Assembly: GCA_903888645.1 (NCBI GenBank)
Contig: CAISUK010000245.1
Coordinates: 1 to 37,095, forward strand
DNA: 37,095 nucleotides
Direction of reading: 5' to 3'
Origin: an uncultured Pseudomonadota bacterium
GTDB lineage: Bacteria > Pseudomonadota > Gammaproteobacteria > Burkholderiales > Rhodocyclaceae
In this document: positions 16,242 to 23,746 of the stretch, piece after piece
How positions within the stretch are numbered: position 1 is the stretch's first letter
Layout: every line of letters starts with the position of its first letter
Program-made: the position numbers and the translations under genes
Notes under the pieces: generated by a model
The model's database searches: none
Told to the model about the DNA's origin: nothing
The model's input: only the letters and a program-made list of their open reading frames with translations

Positions 16242-16927
16242 GGTTTTCCGGTCTGAAAATCGATGATTGGTCGATATTCAGCACGGCCCGTGCCAGGTAG
16301 AGATTCGTCATGAAATATGCCTATTTGGATGGCGCCGCCAGTCGCCAGATGCCCGGATAGCGCCGCAATCCGGGCATGCCGACTTATCAGGTGGCAGGTT
16401 CCGTCTGTTCAATTGCTTCGTTTGCCGGGTGACGTCAGGGTCGCGGCGGCAAGATTGTTCGGCTGAGCGGCAAGATTTTCCTTGGGTGACGTTTGTCGTC
16501 GCGAACCGGACATTGCTTAAGCGATGTTATGCCGTTGGTAAGGTGATAAAGCCTTCGATTCCTGACGAGACAGAGCCAATCGGATCAATGCTTATGGATG
16601 TTGCAATGCACCAAATTTGCGCGTAGGATTATCCGCACTTCTCGTACGGGAATCATTGGGGGTACTTCCCCGTGGCTCGCCTAATCGCTTCGACTGTTCT
16701 TGCTGTAGTCTCAACGGTCAACGTCCTCTCAGAATGTTGCGGTCGCCTGATTGAGGGTCGCCGCACGGGTTCACGTTGCACCCGGCTGCCGACGCGATGT
16801 GCCTCCCCGCTTCTCAGCTTTGCATCGAACGCGGGTTTGGCAATGTGCTTTATCGAGGGTAATCGGCGTTTGCATTTCTCGCCTTCCGCTTCAGTGCGAT
16901 AGATTCCACTTGTTGAAAGGAATGAAC
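16242..16927. other. Long leader/intergenic region upstream of the PHA operon
   Basis: About 690 bases without a convincing gene; the listed ORFs have no family resemblance. A sigma-70-like pair, TTGCAA (16601-16606) - 17 nt - TAGGAT (16624-16629), lies about 300 nt before the thiolase ATG, with four of six matches in each hexamer; it would give a long 5' leader. Short duplications are present at about 16430-16490 (GCGGCAAGATT twice, GGGTGACGT twice). The thiolase Shine-Dalgarno is AAAGGA at 16916-16921. Confidence 0.45.
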
Positions 16928-18172
16928 ATGAGCAAAGTCAGCATCATCGGTGCTTACAACACCGAATTCGGGGCCTTCGTGAATAAGGACAAGGCAACCG
17001 GTCTGGTGACCGATACCAAGACCTACTACGATCTACTGGTCGAGGCCGGGCGCGGCGCCATTGCCGATGCCGGTTTGGAAGCCAAGGACATTGACGCCAT
17101 CTATGTCGGCTCGTGTTCGCCGGCCTCTTTTGCCAATCAGGAGCATGTCGCACCGATCGCGGCGGAAATCCATCCCGATTTACGCTTCAAGCCGATGACC
17201 CGCTGCGAGTGCGCCTGCGCTTCGTCGTCGGTGGCGCTCTACGATGGCATTTATGCCGTCGAGGCCGGCCGCGCCAGGCATGTGCTTGTCATCGGCGTCG
17301 AAAAGATGAACCTCTTGCCGACACCGCAAATGACGCACGTCTTGGCCTGCTGTTCGCACTGGCCGAGCGAAGGCTCGAAGGGCTGGTCATTTCCGGCGCT
17401 GTTCGCCGAATACGCCAAGGGCTATCAGGCTCAATACAAGATTCCGAACTCGGAACTGGAAAAGATGTTGTGGACGGCGGGTGCGCTATGCTACAAAAAC
17501 GGCGCCGAGAATCCGCTGGCGCACGTCCGCAATGGACCGGCGACAGTCGAAGCGATCATGAAGCTCAACGAACTCGATGCGCGCGGCAAGTGCAAGAACA
17601 TGATGATCGCTCCACCATTGCGCCTGCATGACTGTTCGCTCGTTTCGGACGGCGCCGCTGCCTTGGTGATCACCTTGACAACGAACGTCAGCAACCGCCA
17701 GCGTGCCGTGGAAATCGCCGGGATTGGCCATTCAGTGGAGCGCCTGCCGGAGAATGTGCGTCCCAATATGCATGAACTGATGGCTGGCAAGGACGCCGCC
17801 GCCAAGGCCTACAAGGAGGCAGGCATTACGGCGAGCGACATCGATTTTGCCGAAGTCCATGATTGCTTTACGATCAACCAGATTCTGTCGACCGAGGCGC
17901 TCGGTCTTTCTGCAGATGGCCGGGCTGGTTACGACTACCTTGACGGCCGCTTCACGCGGGACGACAAAGTGGCGGTCAACTTGTCGGGCGGCCTGAAGTC
18001 GAAGGGCCATCCGGTCGGTGCCACCGGCGCCTCCATGCACACGCTCATCTACAAGCAACTGATCGGCGAGGCGATTGGCGTCAAGGCGAAGAAGGCGGAT
18101 ATTGGCGTGGCATTCAATGTCGGCGGTTCTGCGGTCACCAACTGTGTCAGCGTATTGAGAAGACTGTCATGA
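16928..18172 (+). CDS. SCP2-type thiolase / acetyl-CoA acetyltransferase
   Basis: A 414-aa thiolase. The start is ATG 16928, about 6 nt after AAAGGA; the longer track ORF is an artefact. The nucleophilic Cys is in the segment CECACASSS (Cys97). EVHDCFTINQI and GLKSKGHPVGATGASM supply the other catalytic elements, and the C-terminus reads VGGSAVTNCVSVLRR. The HDCF motif places it in the SCP-x/SCP2 branch of thiolases rather than the classic PhaA branch. Reaction: condensation of two acyl-CoA (here probably acetyl-CoA to acetoacetyl-CoA) or the reverse. It overlaps the next gene by 4 nt (ATGA) and heads the PHA operon, so it probably supplies acetoacetyl-CoA for PHB; a role in beta-ketothiolysis of another acyl-CoA is possible. 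Confidence 0.88.
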   Translation: MSKVSIIGAYNTEFGAFVNKDKATGLVTDTKTYYDLLVEAGRGAIADAGLEAKDIDAIYVGSCSPASFANQEHVAPIAAEIHPDLRFKPMTRCECACASSSVALYDGIYAVEAGRARHVLVIGVEKMNLLPTPQMTHVLACCSHWPSEGSKGWSFPALFAEYAKGYQAQYKIPNSELEKMLWTAGALCYKNGAENPLAHVRNGPATVEAIMKLNELDARGKCKNMMIAPPLRLHDCSLVSDGAAALVITLTTNVSNRQRAVEIAGIGHSVERLPENVRPNMHELMAGKDAAAKAYKEAGITASDIDFAEVHDCFTINQILSTEALGLSADGRAGYDYLDGRFTRDDKVAVNLSGGLKSKGHPVGATGASMHTLIYKQLIGEAIGVKAKKADIGVAFNVGGSAVTNCVSVLRRLS

Positions 18173-18480
18173 AGACGATCACTTACAACGATATCGAATT
18201 CACGATAGTCAAGTCCGGCAAAGGTTGGGAAATCGCCCGCAAACTAACGGATGGAACATTAGCCCAAGTTGGTGCGGGTCTTTTCGAAGGCGTTGCCGAT
18301 GGAGAAGCCGAAGCGCGGGCGGTTGCGCTTGTCAAGACGGTGTTCCCGGTCGGCATCAAATCAGTCGGGCCGGATGTCACGCATCCGAACATGGTTGGCG
18401 ACCTCAAGATCGTCGGACCCGATGTCGCGCATCCGAATTTCATTTATTGGAGCAAGGACAGCACTTCTTTCGCCAGGTAG
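18169..18480 (+). CDS. Unknown 103-aa protein in the PHA operon
   Basis: Translationally coupled to the thiolase (ATGA overlap). The N-terminal half reads as a small alpha/beta unit (MKTITYNDIEFTIVKSGKGW). The C-terminal half carries an imperfect internal duplication: SVGPDVTHPNMVGDL followed by IVGPDVAHPNFIYW. No membrane segment, signal peptide or cysteines are visible. SCP2-type thiolases elsewhere are often paired with a small DUF35 OB-fold/Zn-ribbon protein, but this one lacks the zinc cysteines and I do not recognise it as DUF35. It could be a thiolase partner or a PHA-granule-related factor; both are guesses from position. Confidence 0.8.
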   Translation: MKTITYNDIEFTIVKSGKGWEIARKLTDGTLAQVGAGLFEGVADGEAEARAVALVKTVFPVGIKSVGPDVTHPNMVGDLKIVGPDVAHPNFIYWSKDSTSFAR

Positions 18481-18539
18481 CGAAGAGGTTTAGAGGTCTA
18501 CTTGCGCCGGACCGGCGCATTCATTGAAAAGGGCAAATC

Positions 18540-19334
18540 ATGGAAATCAAAGGTAGCGTAGCTCTCGTGACCGGGGGCGGCAATGGCATCGGCGAGGCCG
18601 TTGCCAAGTTCTTTGCCAGGAACGGCGCCAAGGTTGCCGTCGTCGACATGGTGCAGAAGAACATCGACCGCGTTGTCAGCGAGATCAAGGAAGCCGGTGG
18701 TGAAGTCATCGGCGTGCAGGCCAATGTCACCAGCGAAGCGGATACGGCACGTTATATCAAGGCGACCTTGGAGGCGTTCGGCCAACTCAATATCGCTGTG
18801 GCATGCGCCGGAATCATCCGCGACGGCACCATGCTGACGCTCGACAAGGAAACCGGCAAGGTCTCGCGCAAGATGGGCCTCGACAAATGGCAACCGGTAA
18901 TTGACGTCAATCTCACTGGTACCTTCCTGACTCTGCGCGACGCCGCCGAGGCGATGGTCAATGGCGGATGGGAAGGATTGCTGGTGCCGATTTCCTCGGT
19001 CAACAAGGTCGGTCAGATCGGGCAGCTCAATTACTCTTCGACCAAGGTTGCCGACGCCCTGATGCCCAAGATCATCATCGGCGAATTCCTCATGCGCGGC
19101 ATTCGCAATATCCGCTGCGTCGGCATCGCCCCGGGCTATACGGCGACTCCGATGCTGACCGGCATGAATCAGGAAGCGCTGCGCAGCATCCTGGAGGACG
19201 TGCATATCGGCCGACTGGTCGAACCCGACGAGATCGCCGCCATGATCGGCCACTGTGTTGTGAACGGCGCCCTCAACGCGACGACCATCGAGATCACCGG
19301 CGGCCTGTGCAATTCCAAGGGAATCGCCAAGTAG
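18540..19334 (+). CDS. SDR-family acetoacetyl-CoA reductase-like enzyme (PhaB/FabG-like)
   Basis: A 264-aa classical short-chain dehydrogenase. Cofactor motif TGGGNGIGEA (11-20); catalytic Ser152/153, Tyr165 and Lys169 (ISSV...NYSSTK). Asp36 at the end of the second beta strand (VAVVDM) generally favours NAD(H) over NADP(H), unlike the NADPH-dependent PhaB of Cupriavidus. The C-terminal ITGGLCNSKG is usual for the FabG/PhaB group. Position between a thiolase and phaC indicates reduction of acetoacetyl-CoA to 3-hydroxybutyryl-CoA. It may alternatively act on another 3-oxoacyl-CoA. ATG at 18540 follows AAAAGGG. Confidence 0.88.
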   Translation: MEIKGSVALVTGGGNGIGEAVAKFFARNGAKVAVVDMVQKNIDRVVSEIKEAGGEVIGVQANVTSEADTARYIKATLEAFGQLNIAVACAGIIRDGTMLTLDKETGKVSRKMGLDKWQPVIDVNLTGTFLTLRDAAEAMVNGGWEGLLVPISSVNKVGQIGQLNYSSTKVADALMPKIIIGEFLMRGIRNIRCVGIAPGYTATPMLTGMNQEALRSILEDVHIGRLVEPDEIAAMIGHCVVNGALNATTIEITGGLCNSKGIAK

Positions 19335-19409
19335 TCCGGTCAATGTTATTTGCCGCACCGAAGCGGCAGGTAGGCGAAGCTAATATCGGCGAATTGGGCA
19401 GGGTACAAA

Positions 19410-21734
19410 ATGACTGAAGTCGATCTGAAAACCTTCTTCCTCGAAAAGGTTCGCCTTTTCGAGAGTTTCTTGGCCGAAAAGGTCGATGAAATCGTCGCGA
19501 GTTCCCGGTTGGCCACTTACGAGGGCAACGAGGCGATCCTTGAGACAGGGGACGAGGGCCGCTTTTTCGGCATCCTGATCACCGGTCACGCCGAGGTTTC
19601 GGTTGCCGACAATACCGGAACCCGCTCCGTCGTCACCCAGCTTGAAGCTGGCGACGTGTTCGGCGTCATGTCCTTGCTAACCGGCGATCGCATCGTTGCC
19701 GATGTCATCGCCGGCAATCGGTGCTTCGTCCTGATGATTCCCCGGGCGATATTCAATAGCCATATCCTGACCAACCCAAAGGCCGTCGGCTACCTTTCCC
19801 GGCTGCTCGCCGAGCGCACGCGGACAATGTCGGTCGACCTCGTAGACGCCCAGGCAAGGGCCGCTGCCAAGTCTGAAGATCCCTATTCACTGTCACTGAC
19901 GACCAATGTTCCGGGCAAAGTCCTGGCGCTCAACGTTGGCATCAGCCAGATTCACTTTGGCATTTACGACACGCATGACCTTGGATCCGATGTCCATGGG
20001 ATTATCGACAACGGCCTCGATAACGTGTCCAGAATACGTGTGACGGTCGGTCCGCATAGCAAAGCTTTCGAGCATCCGCCTTTCCCACTCGCCGACCTTT
20101 TCCGGGTCATGCAGGAGGCGACCAGGCTGCTCGGCGAGGCATTCACCTTTCATCCGGAGGAGGTGACGGCGGTTGGTCACCGGGTGGTCCACGGCGGCAG
20201 CAAGTTCTCCAGCGCCGTGGTCATCACGCCTGCCGTGATCGCCGACATCGAGGCGCTTTCAGTGTTTGCGCCGCTGCACAATCCGGTCAATCTCAACGGC
20301 ATACGCGAGGCGATGAAGCAGTTTCCCGGCGTGCCCCACGTCGCTGTTTTCGATACGGCCTTTCACCAGACGCTCCCACCGTACGCTTATCTCTACGGTC
20401 TGCCTTACGACCTTTACAAGAAGGACGGCATCCGTCGTTATGGGTTTCACGGCACCTCGCACCGCTTCGTCTCGCTCAAGTCGGCCGAGGTGGTCGGTCG
20501 GCCGCTAGGCGAACTGGAGATCGTCTCTTGTCACCTCGGTATCGGTGCGTCGCTCTGCGCCATCGATCATGGCCGCTCGGTTGATACGACGATGGGCATG
20601 ACCCCAACCGACGGACTGATCATGCCGAGCCGTTCAGGCAGCATCGATCCCGCAGTGATGATTCACCTCCTCGATCACCACAAAATGTCACCGGACCAGC
20701 TTTCCGACCTGATCAATACCGAGAGCGGCCTGAAGGGCATTTCCGGCATATCCAGCGACATCCACCAGATCGAGTCTGCTGCCGGCGAAGGTCACCACCG
20801 CGCCCTGCTGGCGCACAAGGCTTTTTGCTACCAGATACGCAAGAATATCGGCGCCTATGTCGCGGCGATGGGAGGCATCGATGTGCTCGCCTTTACCGGC
20901 GATATCGGCGAGACCAGTTCCACGGTGCGCAGCCTGGCCTGTCAGAGCCTTGGCTACATGGGTATCAAGCTGGACGAGGAAAAAAACCGCAACCTCGGCA
21001 AGATCCGCTCCCACGCCGTCATATCGGCGAGCGACTCGCCAGTGACCATCCTGGTCATAGCCAATGACGACGAGCGCCTGGTCGCTTGGGAAACACTGCG
21101 TTCCATCGAGCGTAACAAGCTGATCGTGGCCATGCGCGACGAGCAGGCCGAAGCACCGATCCCGATCGAAATCTCGGCTCACCATGTCCATCTGGCCCAA
21201 GCCGATGTCGACAAATTATTCGGTCCCGGGCACCAGTTGACGCCGGAGCACGAGCTTTCACAGCCAGGTCAGTTTGCCTGTGCCGAAAAATTGCATCTCG
21301 TGGGCCCAAAAGGACGCATCGCCAACATCCGCGTCCTCGGTCCGACGCGCAAGGAAACCCAGGTCGAAATCGCCATGACAGAACAATTCAAGGTCGGCAT
21401 TCAACCGCCTATCCGCGAGTCTGGCGATTTGGCCAACACCCCAGGTGTCACGCTGGAAGGGCCAGCCGGTAGCACAACCATCGAACGCGGCGTAATCTGC
21501 GCCCAGCGGCACATCCATATGTCGCCGGACGATGCCATGCGATTTCGGGTGCGCGACAAATATGTTGTCCGGGTGCGTATCGAAGGCGCCCGCGAACTGA
21601 TTTTTGGCGACGTGGTGGTTCGCGTCAATCCGAATTACCGGCTGGCGATGCATATCGACACCGACGAGGGCAATGCCGCCAATATTCGTACCGGCATGCT
21701 CGGCTACATCGAAGAAATTCAGAGCCGCCGCTGA
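19410..21734 (+). CDS. Three-domain fusion: cNMP-binding-type sensor + acetate kinase + PduL phosphotransacylase
   Basis: A 774-aa protein from one uninterrupted frame. Residues ~8-140: cyclic-nucleotide-binding-type beta barrel (ILETGDEGRFFGILITGHAE, then GDVFGVMSLLTGD). Residues ~168-565: acetate kinase, with GHRVVHGG (Arg258), APLHNP (His290), Asp315, YGFHGTSH (His347), CHLGIGAS (His375), SRSGSIDP (Arg408) and GDIGE (Glu501). Residues ~583-762: PduL-type phosphotransacylase with two half-barrels, zinc-site motifs HHVHL (591-595) and RHIHM (700-704), and LGPTRKETQVE. Predicted net reaction: acetate + ATP to acetyl-phosphate to acetyl-CoA, or the reverse. Oddities: the kinase NxGSSSxK motif reads NVGISQIH, and the sensor lacks the usual FGE...RxA cyclic-nucleotide signature. 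It sits 75 nt after the reductase and 44 nt before phaC. Domain identities are firm; activity and ligand are inference. Confidence 0.9.
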   Translation: MTEVDLKTFFLEKVRLFESFLAEKVDEIVASSRLATYEGNEAILETGDEGRFFGILITGHAEVSVADNTGTRSVVTQLEAGDVFGVMSLLTGDRIVADVIAGNRCFVLMIPRAIFNSHILTNPKAVGYLSRLLAERTRTMSVDLVDAQARAAAKSEDPYSLSLTTNVPGKVLALNVGISQIHFGIYDTHDLGSDVHGIIDNGLDNVSRIRVTVGPHSKAFEHPPFPLADLFRVMQEATRLLGEAFTFHPEEVTAVGHRVVHGGSKFSSAVVITPAVIADIEALSVFAPLHNPVNLNGIREAMKQFPGVPHVAVFDTAFHQTLPPYAYLYGLPYDLYKKDGIRRYGFHGTSHRFVSLKSAEVVGRPLGELEIVSCHLGIGASLCAIDHGRSVDTTMGMTPTDGLIMPSRSGSIDPAVMIHLLDHHKMSPDQLSDLINTESGLKGISGISSDIHQIESAAGEGHHRALLAHKAFCYQIRKNIGAYVAAMGGIDVLAFTGDIGETSSTVRSLACQSLGYMGIKLDEEKNRNLGKIRSHAVISASDSPVTILVIANDDERLVAWETLRSIERNKLIVAMRDEQAEAPIPIEISAHHVHLAQADVDKLFGPGHQLTPEHELSQPGQFACAEKLHLVGPKGRIANIRVLGPTRKETQVEIAMTEQFKVGIQPPIRESGDLANTPGVTLEGPAGSTTIERGVICAQRHIHMSPDDAMRFRVRDKYVVRVRIEGARELIFGDVVVRVNPNYRLAMHIDTDEGNAANIRTGMLGYIEEIQSRR

Positions 21735-21778
21735 ATAGTTGGTCCTTGGATCAATGAACAAACCGAAAGGAGCACGTC

Positions 21779-23545
21779 ATGGTTGCCAAAAGTACAGAGT
21801 CATCTAAGTCACTCCATCACCATCACCATCATGCTCCGGACGGACTCAGAACGATTGAAGGGATGATGACCTCGCTGCAGCAGCGGCTCGATCCGTTTGG
21901 CGTGGCGACATCGTTGCTCAACGCGCAGGTGGCGTGGATGCTGCATCCGCAAGAGCTATCGCGGTCGATCAGCGCCATTTCCGGCGATGTTCTGGCACTG
22001 CAGCAGCACCTTCTGCTGCGCGCCATGGGCATGCCCAGCGAAGCTGTGGTGACGCCTAAGGAGGGCGATGCGCGCTTCGCCGATCCGGTGTGGAGCGAAG
22101 AGCCGACATGGGAGATCATCAAGGAATCGTATCTGGCGATTACCCATCAACTTGAGGACATGCTTTTCGAGACACCCGGGCAGGCCGACAAGGAGCGTCG
22201 CCGCGCCGCTTTCTGGGTGCGCGAATGGCTCAACGCGATGGCCCCGACCAATTTCTTTCTGACCAACCCGGTCGCCATGCGCAAGTATTTCGAGACGCGC
22301 GGCGAAAGTCTGGTCAAGGGATTCGAGCATTTCATGCGCGATGCCAAGGCCAAGAATATTCGCATGGTCGAGGCCGACGCCTTCAAGGTCGGCGTCGATC
22401 TGGCGACTACTCCTGGTCATGTGGTTTTTCGCAACCGAATGGTCGAACTGCTGCACTACACGCCGACCACCGCGCAGGTACACAAGATCCCGATCGTGAT
22501 CATTACGCCGTGGATCAACAAGTTCTACATCCTCGACCTGACGCCAAAGAAGAGCCTGGTCAAATACCTGACAGATCAGGGCTACAGCGTATTCATAACC
22601 AGTTGGAAGAATCCGGACGCCGCTATGGCTGACGTCGCGTTTGACGACTACCTGCTCGACGGTGTCGATCAAGTAGTGGACGCTGCGCGCAAACTCTGCA
22701 AGTCCTCGCAAGTCCACCTGACCGGTTACTGCATCGGCGGCACCCTGGTGGCGACCTACATGGCCTGGGCCAGTCGTCATTACGGCGAAAAGGCGATGCC
22801 GGTCGCGCACTGGACGCTATTCACGACGCTGACCGATTTTTCTTCGCCTGGCGATATCGACGTTTTCATCGACGCAGGGGCGATTGCCGCGCTCGAAGAA
22901 AAGATGGCCAAGACCGGTTATCTCGATGGCGACGACATGGCTTCGAGTTTCCGCCTGTTGCGCTCCAACAGCCTCATCTGGCACTACTTCGAACAGAGCT
23001 ATCTGTTCGGCGAACCGCTGCCGCCTTTCGACGTGCTGTTCTGGAACATGGACACGACGCGCATGCCGGCGGCAATGCACTCCTTCTATCTGCGGCAGAT
23101 GTATCTGCACAACAATTTGATGAAGCGCGATGCGCTAAGCATTGCCGGAGAACTGATCGACCTGGATCTCATTACTCAGCCGCTCTACGCCGTGGCCGCC
23201 GAGGACGACCATATCGTGCCGTGGCGGCAGTCCTATCGGATCCGCAAGTACATCAATGTCGATGCGTCAGTGCGCTTTGTGCTGTCGACCTCTGGGCATA
23301 TCCTGGGAATCGTCAATCCTATGGTCAATCCACCCAAGCGGAGTTTCTGGGTGGCCGAGCCCGAGCGCAACGAACACTTCGAACATTGGTTCGTCCGCGC
23401 CGAGAAGAAGCCCGGCACTTGGTGGGAAGACTGGCTGGCCTGGCTATCGCCGCAATGCGGTCCGCTGGTGGCCGCGCCCAAGCTAGACGCCAAGACCTAT
23501 CCCGATCTCGGACCGGCGCCAGGTACCTACGTATTCGAAAAGTAG
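21779..23545 (+). CDS. phaC: Class I polyhydroxyalkanoate synthase
   Basis: A 588-aa PHA synthase, the normal length for class I. It polymerises (R)-3-hydroxyacyl-CoA, mainly 3-hydroxybutyryl-CoA, at the granule surface. The lipase-box-like motif is GYCIGG with nucleophile Cys at about residue 318; the catalytic Asp is in AEDDHIVPW (~475) and the His in STSGHILGIVNP (~506). WVREWLNAMAPTNFFLTNP and YILDLTPKKSLVKYL are typical of the family. The N-terminus carries six consecutive histidines (LHHHHHHAPDG), an unusual natural His stretch. Strong Shine-Dalgarno AAAGGAG. Last gene of the operon; no phaR, phaP or phaE gene is nearby. Confidence 0.95.
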   Translation: MVAKSTESSKSLHHHHHHAPDGLRTIEGMMTSLQQRLDPFGVATSLLNAQVAWMLHPQELSRSISAISGDVLALQQHLLLRAMGMPSEAVVTPKEGDARFADPVWSEEPTWEIIKESYLAITHQLEDMLFETPGQADKERRRAAFWVREWLNAMAPTNFFLTNPVAMRKYFETRGESLVKGFEHFMRDAKAKNIRMVEADAFKVGVDLATTPGHVVFRNRMVELLHYTPTTAQVHKIPIVIITPWINKFYILDLTPKKSLVKYLTDQGYSVFITSWKNPDAAMADVAFDDYLLDGVDQVVDAARKLCKSSQVHLTGYCIGGTLVATYMAWASRHYGEKAMPVAHWTLFTTLTDFSSPGDIDVFIDAGAIAALEEKMAKTGYLDGDDMASSFRLLRSNSLIWHYFEQSYLFGEPLPPFDVLFWNMDTTRMPAAMHSFYLRQMYLHNNLMKRDALSIAGELIDLDLITQPLYAVAAEDDHIVPWRQSYRIRKYINVDASVRFVLSTSGHILGIVNPMVNPPKRSFWVAEPERNEHFEHWFVRAEKKPGTWWEDWLAWLSPQCGPLVAAPKLDAKTYPDLGPAPGTYVFEK

Positions 23546-23746
23546 GCGCGGCAGATATCGCCTGAAAGCTGGCCGCCTCGGAGTTTTGCCGATGCGGCCA
23601 AGTGCGCGGCGATTGCTCGGCTCGTTGGCTGATCCCGTTCTGTGTGCCAACGCACAGAGATAGCTTGGGCGTTGGCCGAAAATCCCGTGACGAAAGCGCT
23701 CCTGCGAAGCGCTCGAGTGCATTTGCGCTGCGCACGGGACTTGACG

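Noticed and set aside
16267-16626. 119-aa plus-strand ORF upstream of the PHA operon
   Set aside because: No recognisable domain, no ribosome binding site, irregular composition; treated as intergenic.
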